This document shows positions 1-15,000 of a stretch of DNA of 64,000 nt, piece by piece. The stretch's first letter is position 1. Each line of letters begins with the position of its first letter. The DNA comes from Spirodela intermedia. Taxonomy: Eukaryota; Streptophyta; Magnoliopsida; Alismatales; Araceae. Where the stretch lies: contig LR746274.1 in NCBI GenBank assembly GCA_902729315.2, forward strand, positions 4,057,037 through 4,121,036. The letters are read 5' to 3'. The notes beneath the pieces were generated by a model. The model saw only the letters and a program-made list of their open reading frames with translations, ran no database searches and had not been told where the DNA came from. Made by a program: the position numbers and the translations under genes.

Positions 1-3000
1 ACCAAACCGCAAGGATAACAAAAGAAGAAAAACAGAAACAAGGGATGCGTGATCATACAATGTCTTCATCTCTATATTCATTCATGTTCTAGCCTTTATG
101 ACCATAGATGAATGAAGCTGGAGCCTCTTTTGAGTCATAATAAAGAAATGAAGCCATGTACCACAAAAATATCAAGGCCAACATGAACAAAATAATACTT
201 TTATAATGTCCAATTTATCTGCCATCACATGACGAACCGCAGCTTTGCTCGTAAATAACAATCATATTTATAATAGGAACGCAAAAACATTCAGTTATCC
301 AATTGGAAAAGGTAATGACGGCAGACCTTTGCATCAAGATAGCTATCGTAGTCTATAGTGCGCCCATCTTTCTGCAGAGTAACAAACACAAACCCTATGA
401 TGTTAATAATAAACGAGAAGTTGATGTCAGCCTACTATAATATAGGAATGTTGCCATCTTTCAGCATAAAGTAAAGTTATTGAAACAATGAACGGGATTA
501 AATTTACTTAACAACAATCTGGAGCTATTTCAAAATGCAATCACAAACATCAGAAAACTGCAATCTGGATTAAATATCCATAGGAAACTAGGAACGTCAA
601 GAAACCCCAAGTCCAAATAATGTACAATCTATTGTTTATTTATGGCAAGCAGAAATTGAAAATGATGTAGACAGTCCTATATGTTGCCTGAGGCATATCA
701 ACGCACTTTGCTGTGAGAAAGTTGAAATCAGATTGATACATCTCGACCAAGGATGACTACCCGTGAGAGACCAGGAAAGGACTGAATATCACAATCTGTC
801 AGCTTCTTCGGAGCATGAAACCAAGAAATGGTTAAATATTTTCCTTACATTGGGAAAGGGAAAAACGTACTGTGGGCATATAATATGTATGCAAGATTTG
901 AAGTTAGAGTGATTAAACCTTTTAATATACAATGGAAGCACAAATTATTAGTTATCTTCAGCAGTCAGGCAAATAAAAGCATTAGATTGAAATTCCTATA
1001 AGATCCCCATTAAACGTGAATAAATATGTCAAACATGACCGAATAAGAAAGAATCAAACAGACTGGGGAAAGTACAACAACAGCACCCCACCTATTTTAA
1101 GGCATTAAAAAAGAGCATATGACCTGAGCAGAGAATAAATCTATTTCTTGGGAAGCAAGTAGCCTTTACATAAATGCTTCAATGATCCTGATACTTAGGT
1201 GTGACGTCATTACAACTGAACTAAGAGGAAAGAATATTACTTCTGTAGAAACAGATATTCATGGCGAGATAGTTTAGACGGTTGGAGAGACAATTACCTT
1301 GACAGAAACAAGAGGAGCTCCGTCACCAGATATTCTAACATCAGGGAGGTAACTGAAGTCAGAGGCGATCAGGGACATGTTTGGTAGGGCCCAGTGAAGA
1401 ACATCGAGCAATTTCTGCACATGAGGAAGGCATGTCACTGACCTTTCACATCAATATTCGAACGAAATACTGTCATATAAGTATCCCTTAATAACGCCAT
1501 CTTTCGAAGGTTGAATAAATTAAAGAATTTCAGATATGATGAACTGGGAATGTAAATCCCCTAAAAATAAAAAAGATACACAAAACTAAGACAAAGTAAG
1601 AAAGAGAGACTAAAACCCATCACCACGTGACTCCAGCTTCAGGAACGAAATATCAGCCACATGTTTATCAACATACAAGATGGAAACTCAAGGCCCTAAG
1701 GCACCATAGAGGAAGGAGACAACATGAGTCCACCACTACAGTCTTACTTCTATAAACTTCATGTATAAAGGTAGCAGGATTAGACCCAGCAGATCATTTT
1801 CCATGCATGGCATGCACAGACAAAATATACCTGCAAATTTCGTGCGCACTTACATCAAAGATTATGTGTAATTAACGTTTTGAACACAGCATTCGAACGC
1901 TTTGACTAAACCAGTATAGACCAAATACTTCCTCACATTTTTTTCCTTTACTAAAAAATTCCTGATGCATGTACATGGAAACTTTGTACGAAATGCTAGA
2001 GATCAAATTGATATCTACGAGAGAAATTTCATTTCCCCGTGATCCTCAGCCAGATTGTTACTCTTTCGAATGTATAATGAATGTAGAATCCGCCAGTGAC
2101 ATTTATCATGTCTACTATGATGTGATCAACAATCAAGTCTACATTCAGCTAATAAACGCCGCCATGGACGGTATGATTATGTGCACAAGATGACACGTGA
2201 ATAGATGCCCACAGAAGTAGACCATGAGGTATGAAATTGCCCATACCAAACAACCGGTTGGCATCCAAGCTCTTCGAGACTTTGGAAATGCTTTTGACCA
2301 GACATGCTTCAGTGAAGAAAGTACTTGATTATCGTGAGCAACATTCTGCTTGTCCATTCCAGTAATCTCAATGCAACGAGTAATCAATGGATCTAGAGCC
2401 GGTTTATAAATTTCCGAGATTTCTCCACTGTCAGAAATGAAAATAAATGAGCAACATCAAAAGGCGGATCCACATCTCAAGGCAACTGGATGATTTAGTT
2501 TCAGACAATACATTAACGTTTTGCAATACATGTCAAGGAAATTAAGATATGACTAGGAACTATTAAAATGAGTCAAACGGAGGACAGTACAGAACAGAAT
2601 AGCCCACTACAATTTAAGAAAATACTGCTGATAACTTGCTCTAAAAGTTTAAGGAACGATAAATACAGAAATACCCACTATAGGAGAGCATACAAAATGG
2701 GAACACTTAAAAATACTACTGAGTCACTATCATCAACCAAAATTAAAAATGTCTCACCATGCAGTATATAGGAAACAGAATCATCACAATGTGTGAAGAC
2801 AAGATGGACGCTTGAACAGTGTCATATGATTGTGTACATGCTCATTAATAAATGGGAATCTATGCGCTTATCAAAAGACAGGGAATATTATATCGGAGAA
2901 TTTTAAGGAGTGAGCAGATTAACATGCAATGAATGCTCCTGATATGCCTAAATTGATGCAGCTACCAACTGAGCAGATACTGAAAGTAGCACATTGGATA

Positions 3001-6000
3001 GATATCATGAGCACAAAGGCTCATAATGTGGACCAAAGTCATACAAGTTTGTAAAGGAAGACATGCAGAACACAGGCCAGCATTGCATTATGTAGATACA
3101 AGTTAAGGAGACAAGCATCAGGAAACAAGTACATACTTGCAGTTGTTTCTAGAAACTTTAGTAAATGCTCTTCAGTGATCCGTCATTTCCGACTACAGTG
3201 AAGAGACCAGATTCTCACGTATTTCTTTACCCACTTCTGTTTTTTTCCTGTGCACACATATGCGCAGTAGTAGAGAGGGAATTAAGCAGGCCAATGTCTG
3301 GGCCTAAGTAGAATTTCACAATGGGCGCCAGGGAATAATTTATCTTATTGATGAAACAATTATAGTAGTAGATCAATGAATGTTTCAAGGAAGCTCCCGC
3401 ACATTTTTTTTCTTTTCTGTGTATGAATGTTTTATGGTATGTCTTCAGACTCTATTTATCATGTTTATTTATCTTTATTCGAACACCTTATCTTTCTTCT
3501 TTACATAGGTGATGTCTGGAGAACCTTTTTAGAATATATAATACCCAGCATCCACATTATGTGCCAAAAATTTTATCTATCACCTAGGTCTTAAATGAAA
3601 ACCTTTTGTAACTCCGAGTTAATCATCAATTCAACATAAAAAACATTGTCAAAAGCTTTATTCAGTCATTCTGGGATCAGCTTGATATAATGATCGAACA
3701 ATTTTATCAACCGTTTTTTCAAGTGGATATTGATTCAATAATCTTCCCGACAACAAAACAATGGTATGGCACAAATCTACGAGAAGGTAACTTCTGATAA
3801 ATTCTTATAGAAGGTTTTAGCTAAAATGCCTGTGAGAATGGGTGATCGGTTGGAATAGATTAAAATCTTCTACTTACCATTTACACAGAAATGTAGAAAG
3901 CATTCCTAAAAATAGATATTCCATCTGAATTGCTAATTCATAGAAGTTTGAGCATTAGAAGTGGCATCCAATAATGGAAAACGAGACTTTCAGATTTAGA
4001 AGTCAGCCCATGTAAGAAAATGGCAACCCCAATGCTATGATCCGACTCAAACAAACTAGTTTAATCTCAAACAGTCTCAAACCTTGTTTAGCCTGTGACG
4101 TATACAATAGATGACAAGCTGTATGCGAGTTGCATTATCCAATGTTTCCGAACTGTTAGACAATGATGACTTGGCTGGATCAACAGACCTGGATTGGATG
4201 TGGATTCTATATCACACTAACTTGGTCAAAGATGGCAAACCTCACTTGATGTACATTTAGTGAAACGTTCTTTACAGTTTTGTTGGAATTTGGCTGCATA
4301 AAATCATACTTCACTTTACTTTTTTCATCTTGATTCTTCTAGTCAAAATTCCATTATGTCACATCTATCATTTGTGTCCGACCCATACACTCATCCCTAC
4401 GGTCATATAATAGAACAGCCTTCATTTTGTTGACAGGACTGGTGGCATTCTGTATCAGAGTTGTATGGATCTGATAACCCTCATTAGGTATTGGCGTTCC
4501 TATTTATTTTTATCTTGTGGCCACGGATAAACTAAATTTAATTCAGTAACAAAGATAACTATGAAACTTGGATAATTATATTTTCATCATTAGAGAACAA
4601 TGGAAATAAGACATCTGCAGGTAATTTTTGGTATGTGCACAACCCCTGTTCTTGATATCCAATTGTGCTGAGGCTTCTCTACTTCACATTTCTTTTTACT
4701 CCAAAATGCTTGATAATATTAAAGATACCAACTTTTGTCCTTGGGCCCTATGGGTCTCTTTTATATTGTTATCATAACAGAACCTAAAACCGTTGACCTG
4801 CACATGAGGATATATGTCAGAATAATCCCACATTCAATAGGGAATCTAGACCACTCTTTACCAATTTGGAATTGGAGGGCCTAATTCTCTTACATATCTT
4901 AGCCCCCATGGAAACATTAGAACCACGAATGTATTTTTGATGACTTCTCAAAAAAAATTCACGAAAAAACTCTATATAATTCAGAGTAACCTTCTACGTC
5001 ATTTTTCTGTTGACTCAATTTCGTCACTGGAGTTTCTTAAAACATAAAGCTTTCGACATCTTCCAAAATTAGTATAAGTCTGGTAGCTTAAACATTCTCG
5101 ATCAATATCACTGCCAGATGAAGTGAGAATATCTTCAGGATGAGTACAGTAATAGGAGAATGAGCCATACATGTCTTCAGTTTCTTCCATGTTTGATTAT
5201 AACACTTCGGATGAGTAGATCTTGCTCTTGGATTCCAGAAGAAGAGAATGTATCTGTGTACTAGAATGGAAAGCCCTTAGTTAATTATATAATAGTGAAA
5301 GTCTCTAGTGTCAATAACTAAAATGGAAATCATCAGTGAATCCTCTTCTATCCACTTCGTTAATTAGTGTATGATTATTATTAAGAAATATAATTCTTCA
5401 AGTGGAAGTTGGATTTCATTCATTTCTTAACAGCCAAGTGCTAAACCCTTCATGTTTGGCACTCACATTGAAAGGAATTTTGCAGTCTACGTACATGTAA
5501 CGCTCCCTCCATTGGATGCAAAGAGTCAAGTTCCAGCTTATCATCTCATAGAAGATTGGAGATCATGGATCACTTTTCTCGTGACAATGCCATAATCCCT
5601 TCTATGACCTTGGAGTTTCCGTCATGAATTTTTTTACATGTTCATAAAACATTGTATGAACTTCCTACCACAAACATTTTAGAAGAGAGACTGCAATTGA
5701 CACAAATTGGCACACAATTTACTTAGTTGATGAGAACTCTTCTTTCAAATTCATTGTTCATGGTTATGAAGGACAAATGAAAAATGAATAGCATGAAAAT
5801 TCGTCAAAAAAACATCGTAGCTCAGGTAGTAACAGAATTACAAATATACAAACCTCCCTTGCACCTTCTCAACCCAAACTTCCATCCATGCAGAAACCTG
5901 ATTTGGGGAGAATATAAGATCGTGTGGAAGATTGTCAAGAACCTAAAAATAAGATATGAACTGTAAGTTTCTGAACATCAACAGTAATCATAGTACATAT

Positions 6001-9000
6001 CTGGAAAAGGTATAGGCAAGGGTGTGTGTATGTGTGTGGGAGAAAGAGAGAGAGAGGGAGAGAAGGGGAACAAGGGGAGAGATAGGTTTCACCATCCGAC
6101 TATGTCTGTGAGATAGAAGAAAAAGACAAGAAAGAAGGCCGGATGTAACTTGTTGCCTAAATAATCTATCTTTGACTGTTAAATAGTTTCCCTTAAGAAA
6201 TCAAATCGTCAATTAACTATCTCTTGGCATAATTTTCAATTTAAAAAGGCTAAATTTTAAGATATGACTTAATAATGCACAAGCATTTGCCAAAATTGGA
6301 CGTTTCTGTTATAATCCATGCATTAGGAGAGTTTTAGAATATCCTACTACTATCATATAGATGCCATAAATTTCAAAACGTTAAGCATTGTTAAATTTAA
6401 ATTCCAAGAGTTTATTATGTTAACAAATGCAATTGGGAATTTCTACAGTATCACTATACTGCATTGAATTGAATTACACAGTTCCAATACGATCATTATC
6501 TCAAGTACACTTTATAAAATCGTCATGCTATGAATCACTAAGATAGGATGCCATTACAAAGGGCCTGGTACCCGTTTCTTCACTCTTGTCCAGTTATAAT
6601 AACCTCAAGATGATGTGTACGAAGTCTCCAGCATTGATGGCATAGATCAGAGGAGGCATAAATCTATCTATGTCTGAGAGGAAGACCATAATAAGAGGAG
6701 AGGCAGGTGGTAAAAACTAAAGCATCAGAAGACTCACCATCTGAAAGAAATGGCTCCAAATAGAAACTTACAAGGGGGAAAACCTAACATTATGGAATAC
6801 AACAAAACTTAAAATTTTAACTTGTAATGGAAATAACCTATGGCCCTTTTATCATTTTAATATTTTTTCTAATCTTGATGGCAAGATTACATTTGCATTA
6901 GAAACAATAATATCCAACTTTGTTCATATAGTAACATTCTACAAGACCGGATAAATGAAGGCTTTCTTCCTATTCTGCCCAACTTAAGATCCATATGTCA
7001 TGAAAAAAGTTAAGCCTTGCATTCAAACGGAGAGGTATTGCATAAAACCCTCGTCAACAATACAAAAATCCAAAGATATTTCCAAAGATTCCTAAAATAC
7101 ACAAAATCATTTCAACATTGACTAGTGCAAATTAGAATTACGCCAGGAGAGTTAGAAGTGATTCAGTCGCAAGAAATAATATTGTCACTGCCCTATACAA
7201 AAACCTTCATATGTGCTTTTTCATTTCCTTCTAGTCCAATGCTATGACACAGTGTAAGCTTTGAGTCAATTTTATTCAACTCTGTACAGGATATAGTCGT
7301 CTCTTCCACACAGACTGCAGACATCCTCCAAAGAGAAATAAGCCCCATGAGCAGTTCCAATCAGGATCTTGCGGATTTACGAAGAAATAAATAGTTGCTT
7401 TCTGTCTTCTTATTGTTATCGTTCATTATTTTTTTTCCACAGTAATGATAATAACACATGAATTAAAGATGTCTACAAGACTGAGTACCTCAAGCATTAT
7501 AACCCAACATGGTTGAGCATCTACATTACCTGCGCAAGCCAAAGAAAGAAATAAGATCCTAATTCACCTCAAGCTTTAAAAAATAAGATGTTGAGATACA
7601 AGCCAGGAAACTCAAAGATACTTAGCAAAAATGGTATGATGGATTTGAGTGCATCTGTACATAGAGCCAAGGTCAATCTTTATCATGAAAATTACAGTAG
7701 CACAGAAGTAAAATGACCATTGACTCAACACAAGTTACAGCAAAGCAAAAAATAAAAACCTACATCTGAAGCTCATGCATGAGAAAGCAAAAAGGTGAGG
7801 GTTAATGGTAAAGTATTTAGCTCATAGTTTTTGAATTTCCTGGCCAATAAAACAGGAGAAAAGGGAAAGGCACCTGTGGCAAAAAAATGCGTGCTTGATC
7901 ACCTTACAACCTTTGTAACCTTATTTGTCACATTAATCATCTTATTAGGTTGTCAATTCAATAAACTAAGCATAAATAGATAACTGCCAAATTTTTACAT
8001 ACCTAATACATGCTTTTGTCGATTGAAAAGTAAAAAACAAGCATGGCAAGAACAATATACTGCAACTCTGAGTCAAGCAATAGAAAGTTTTCTTTCTAGC
8101 TATACTCTGGAAAATTAAGGGAAAGCTCAATATACTGTAGTTACAATCACAAGGCAAAGATCCAAATGTTCTGAGGATATATTTACACGAGTATATCGTT
8201 AAAATAACGTTTATTACATATCACATATTCCTTGTCAGATGCCGTTAGCATTCCTAGTTTTCATGTTCTTCAAGTTTTCCTGAATAGAAATGCAACTTTG
8301 AGTTGCAGAGACACTTATATCCCTTGAATTTATTATCCCTAAAGAGACGTATTCTAAAATAGAAGTATTCATATAACAAAAAACTGGCAAGGAGAATGAG
8401 AAAATAATTGTTTCCAGAATGTGAACAAATGGGAAGAAAATTTTATTTCATACGATGAAACTATACAAAACCTTACCCCATCCACTTCTATCAGATGCAT
8501 CACGGCATTCCACGTGGTAGCGTGATAGATGACTTTGAACATCACCAACAGTTTCCAGTTGTTTCTTGGCAAGTGCAGGACTAATCTCTACTGATCTACA
8601 TGTATAATAATGTTTCAGAACGTTGCCAGTTTTAATCATATCAAACCACTATCGCAGTAAATGTAGCATATCAAGTTTCAAATCCAAAAATACAAGCAAA
8701 AGGAGTTCCTGACTACCTTTAAAAAATTGAATAATAAAAAGCTCACTTTCAACAATTGTTCGGACACTGCCTGATAAATATAAATGGCCTATTTCTATAT
8801 GTAGGTACCTCTAATTAAACACTAAATGACCAAAAGGTTTGGATCGCAAATAGGCTGAACAAAGTTACCCATTCCGTATCCTCCACAGAATGTTGTATAG
8901 TCCCCCCCTAGAAGTAGTGAAAAGTGAAACTTACTGAACGAACATAGAAGTAGAGCCAGTGAGCATACATGTATGTCATATTATTGTATATTTTTGGGGG

Positions 9001-12000
9001 TGCATTCAACATCATGTAATCCATTATACACTTTGCACATGTTCCTGAACCACCTCCAATTTCATATATCTGCAAAAGTGATTAAAACTTTTCAGACTAG
9101 TAGGAAGGCAACAAAACCATAAACCAGAGGGTTTGTAGAATGGAATTTTCTTAAGCTTGTTTCACTAAAATAAAGTGACAGTTTCATCAGCCAGATGAAT
9201 CAAGTAAATGTTGCTATCATGCAAACATAACATATCGAAAGGGAATGCCTCTGCAACTGTTGCAGGGCATTTCATTACAAAAACGGGGCCGAATCAATAA
9301 AATTGGCAAAATCTTTCTGAGTCAGCTACCAATTGAGTCAGCTATGCAATACATGAAATAACTAACCATTCTGCAAGCCTTCCAAAAAAAAAAAAGGCAA
9401 AGACTTGGAAGAGAGAGAAACAGAGTACAATGTATATCAACATAAAACACTCCCACAAAGATGGGGAACACTCAATAGACACTCAAGACAAGGCAAATGT
9501 AACATCAACCTTGCATTGATCTAAGATATGTGAGAGGCAAATTGAAAGATAAACAGTACTAGCAAAAAGGGAAAATGCAGGACTGCTCTCTTAAAATCAA
9601 TTGACACAGACGATCCACAGAATATTCATAGAATCTAGAATTCAAAAACAGTCTAGTACAAACAAATAAGAAATAATCTGACGAATCTCTCATACAAAGT
9701 TGAGTTCTCAAAATGGCATTCCACATTGATTTTCTTGAGAAGAATCTGAGGAAAAAAATGTGAGGAAAGTAGAGTAACGCAGGGATTGAAAAACTGATCA
9801 GTTCTGGTCGTCAATTAAAATTTAAGGTACCAGTCCTGTTCAATCAGGTCTAAATCTGAATTAGATGGCTGAGTTCCATTATTTTTCTTCCATGTGATAA
9901 AAGGTAATTGAACAAAGGGATAGTCAAGTGAATCAATTAGCTATCTATAGGTTTCTGAAATTAGTATGCTACTCTCGTTCAATTTCAACCCACAAATCTT
10001 GCACGCATTCAAAAAGTCAGCAATTGAAAACAGGAGGCAGTACAGAAAGTCCAACATAAATGAAGCTAGAATTTATAGCCAAATGCTACGGTATAAAAAT
10101 GAACGTATCTATCTTGAAGCTAAGTTCTTCCAACTAACAGGGTACCAAAGTCTTTCTCAAAAAGTTCATTTCCCAACAAAAGTCAAATATGCTGTGACAA
10201 TTAACAATAGATGGCCCTCTAGAAACATGAATAAACGTATTTTTTGCATGAACTAGAGTAGACACCATGATCAACTGGCCTGAAGAACAAAAGCCATGCT
10301 ATAGTTTTGTAAAACATCAGTTCAATTCCAAGGTAATGAGCGTCAGATTTGAACTGTCATATGAGCCGGAACCCACCAAGATCAGATTGGACAAATTTGT
10401 TGATTCTCGAAAAAAACAAATTAGAGTAAAAACGTAAAATAGTATCAATGGTATCTTTAGAACACACAAATAATATATCAAGGAATATGACTAATAAAAT
10501 AGGCATAAAAATCAGTCTCAAACCACATCAAGTTGCCCTTCTGTCCTATGATAACCAATCCAAACCCCATGGAGGAAGGAAAGACTATGCTGATGACACT
10601 ATGTTTTTATTGTTGATAAATGACCGGTTGTATGTGATTTGATCGTTGCGTGAGACCTTGAAAGAGACTAGCAGTCTTAAGGTGAAGTATGCACAAACAA
10701 TAGTCGTCGGCCTGAAAGTGGAGTTAAGGAATGTAAAATGGGTACCTCCTCTCTTAGGCTATGAGGAAAGAAATTATCGTTTTCATATCTGCGTCATCCA
10801 CTCATACCAAAGCCCTTCTCCATAGAAATCTGATAAAGATTGAGCTAAAGTTTGAAAACCATCTTACTTGCCGGAAAGGAAGGCTTGACTTTAGAGGGGA
10901 ACCTCAGATGTGAGTCGGAGTTATCAAAGTGACTGATCTATTATCTGTTTATCTTCAGAATCCTAAAATTGTGACTAAGAAACTCGAGATCATGCAATGA
11001 AAACAAAATTGGCATAGAAATGCTGAGAAAAGACCTGGCTGGCATGATATTAACTAGTTATGAATCTGCAATCATGAGGTAGTATTGGACTTTGCACCGT
11101 CTATATTAGAGATTTTAATCCAGCTTTTGTTAAGCAAAGGACTACGGTAGATGATATTAATCGGAAGAATTACAGTGGTGCTAGAACTAGGGATTTTGTT
11201 CCTAGTAAGATTAATAGCATCTTCAACCGTTGGTAGCAATGCAAAGTAGGCTCATGAAGAGATCGTATGAGTGAGATTTGTTCGTTTTGAAGGAGAGGGG
11301 CCTGTACTTTGAGGTTGCTAGATTCTTAATTTTGGTTCTACACTATGTTAACGAATGATCAGACTTCCAAATCAACCAAAAGAAAAAAGACTTCACAAAT
11401 GTATTAAGAGAAAAATTAAAATTTTCATGAAGTATACATAAAAAAGGGGAGCATAATCAAATGTTAGGCAAAGGCATCGTCTGTACTGGTAGGTATGAAT
11501 ATCACTGCTTATCTAGGACAAGAATCTAGTCTGTAAGAAAAAATATTGGTAGAAAATATATAGATTATAGAATTATCTGATTTTCTTCGCGAAAAATATT
11601 TATATTGGCATCTGGAAGACTACACATATTTCTACGAAGATTAATAAAAGTAATAAATCTGGAATCAATAATTATCAAAAAATCATCGTAATCCTCTCAG
11701 AATTCATCCAAAGACGAAACCAACTTTAATAAATGACCCATCACACCAATCCCAATATGTCTTGTCATGATAGGAGGGAGATTAAGGTCATAGGCAGGTG
11801 CCAAGACGTGGGAATTCCACAACACCCCAGCAGCTGTTCTATTGAGATTTTATTTTTTCTCTGTTTTTTCATGCGTCCTCCATCCTCCAGTGGGCTGCAC
11901 GTTCATCTTCTTCCCTTGATAGCAACACTGACCTCATAAACTGGTTGATGCAAGTTAATATCAGATCAGCCAGAAAGCAGGCCAATACTAGATAATCGAT

Positions 12001-15000
12001 TTATTTCTCGTGAATACCACCAGGAAGTCAGCAGATTCAATGTCTTTTCAAAATATTCAGGAGGATTGAACTCCTTTCACATCCAAATTAGATCCAGAAC
12101 ATTTCAAGGGCGGCAAAGGGTACCTTGGTGAAGTTGTGACATGATCGTCATACTTTTATTAGCTAAACTTTAGTTGGGTTTCGCATTGATGTAAATGTCT
12201 TTGAGACATATATCTGATTCATTGTTTGAACTTACTCACTCCCCATTAATCCCAAATTGTTCAGTATCATCTCTCCACGAAGAAATATCCCAAATTAATT
12301 GTCTACATATTACATATCCAATGAAATAATATTTTTTTTTCAAATTTCCTGAAAAAGCCTCTTAAATTTATAATATCTTGATTTTTTTTAGTTTGAATTT
12401 TAATATTTTAGGCACTACGCATGAGTCTAAGGTGTCCTTATGAAACTCTAATATTAATAGTTTTATCTTATATTATTTTTATATTTATGGTTGAGCAATG
12501 AAAATAGACCCGATATCAAAACATGTTAATGAAAGCAAATAATTCAAGAACAAATTGCCAATTTCATTTCATCCACTAAAAATATGGACGAGGCCCAACT
12601 GATAATAGAACACATTTCAACAACAGGTTGGGTTCCATGTAGCAGTTCTATAAAGCCCACTGAGTACTCAGTCGAACCTCATTCAGTAATGAGTTCAATC
12701 CAATAAATAAATTGCCCATGAGCCCATTGAATCATCATGATGGACCTCGTGAGTGAATTGGGTAAGATATCCTTAATTGGCTTTGAACTCATTAGATCAT
12801 CATCCAAAGTTCATACTCCGTGGGACAAAGATAACTTATGGCCATAGATCTATGCCAGGGTTCATTATTGGTGGCTCTCAGATAACTGTATTTCTCACAG
12901 CGATGACTGACACCTGAACTCCAAAGCCACTTTTCTTGAATAGTCTGTGATGTCCTCCCTTTCAACTGTCAATGCATGACACTGGCACAGCCATAACATC
13001 CAAGATGCCTACAGCACGTCCAAAACTTGCCACAAATGATATTCACGTTACCCTTCAGCCCTCCTTTTCCTGCTGGTGTCTTTCTGACTGAGTCCTTTCC
13101 CATCGTCATTGATATTGCCACTACCATCAGCGTGTACAAGGTCAGGGTCACCTATTGCTCAAGGGTCGCTAGCAGCAGCCCACAAGATTGTTGTCTTTTC
13201 TTTTGGATAATGGCACTGATCCTAAATGACCCTCCATTTACTTCAGTTTATTCCCACAGATTGGTGAGCACCAGATGCGGAAAAAGGCTTCAAGGGGGCC
13301 ACTGTAGTCAATTGTTGTGGCGGGTCATTGTCATGAATCACAACAGGCAGCACCAGACGGAAGTATACGGTGATCTCTAGCAACAAAAAAGACTTTGCGT
13401 CCTCTTGTTTTCTTGAATTACCAACACGCATATGTTACTGCCACAGCCTTGTTCCTTTGCTAGCAAGTAACAATCATCTGTCTACAAGAAGGCTAAGGCC
13501 CCTTCTAGGTCCGCAGTCCAGTATGGAAAGGGAATCAGCTGAACCATGTGAGATCGGATGACTGATCAAATATGATTTCTTTTTTTTTCTCAATTTGAAG
13601 AACCCTGATTCCCATCTGATCAAGAAAATACAGCTCAACCGAACTGGCCAATCCAGATCAAGTATTCGCAGGGGTTTCCTATCATGCCTTCAGTCCAAAC
13701 GCACAAGAAAATGAAATATGAATTTTAGTGGACATAGAAGAACTGTTGAATTATTCACAAAAACCAAAAGAGATGTCTAAAACAAAACCCATAAAATAGT
13801 CAAAACTTTTTTATCAGCGAGAAAATAAATCGGACATAAATTTTCACAAAGCTAAAACATAAACAAGTCGTAGTTGTGAACCAAAAAAATAATAGGAATA
13901 GAATTACAAGAAAACGTGATCCTCAAAAGAGCACAGCAAATGTGGAAAAAAGGAACATGGCATAAAGTGACTTTAATTTATTGCACAAGATGCAAAATAT
14001 TGAAAAATATTTCTGAAGTTGAACCTAGTATTAAAAGGAAGGAAGAACTGACCTTTAGTGGGACTGAGAGGTTTGCCGTACGTAAAATTGCTTCTGCAAT
14101 ACCATGTGCATACCATGGCTGAAGAACAGTAAAAATAAAGGCCAAATAAATCCACAAATAGTCATTGGCAGACATTCCACATTAGACTCGAACCAAGAGT
14201 AAACACCAGGAACTATCATATCGATAATTCAAGGTGGGAATGGACATGTGGCGTCAGTAAAATACATTCATAGAGAAATATATCTTATCAAATAAAAACC
14301 CTGAGCCAATTCAGTAGGAAGTCACAAACTCCCCTAGTGATATAAGACTTGCTCGACAACAGCTCATTAACTAGGGAATGAATTTGATAGATAAATAAAC
14401 CGAGCAAAAAAATACATGAAAAGGCTCTCTTACGTCGGCTATATACAACAACATATCACAGGATGCTCGTAGCGATATTTATTCAACCAATAAATATATT
14501 TTTTCCTTCAGAGCTCGTGGCGTTTTTGGCCTATCTTCAAAACCACGGCTTATTAACTTATCCATACGAACAACAAATTTCATTTAGTATTTCCTTCGTA
14601 GGAAATTTCTCTTTCTCACACCTGTTTAATTTCTGAAAGTGGATGAAAAAATAAAAACAGCTACCTCTCTTTAAAAAGTCAACAGAATAATCCTTCCCGA
14701 ACCTCTCTTCACAGTTTAAGCATGCATTAGCAAGCCTTAATATGCACTGACTACTGAAAAGATTCCATATTCCATGGCAATCCCCAACCTGAAACTTATT
14801 CCCTGAGATGTCCAGTGCTACTTCAGCTACAACGGGTTCATCTTGCAAGTTCCTCTTTCTTGAACTCTAAGCTAAAACTTGAAAAGACAATCCTTACCTT
14901 GAAAAGCTCCACTGGTGTAAACCATGCAATGTCATGCTTCTTGTATAGACTGTGCAGGTGTCTCATGTAAGCGTTCCTACCTATAAAAGATTAATTTCAG

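Noticed and set aside
14558-14848. A 96-codon minus-strand frame between two DUF185 exons
   Set aside because: The flanking exons join perfectly without it (VELFK to PWYAHG), and it has no homology I recognise.
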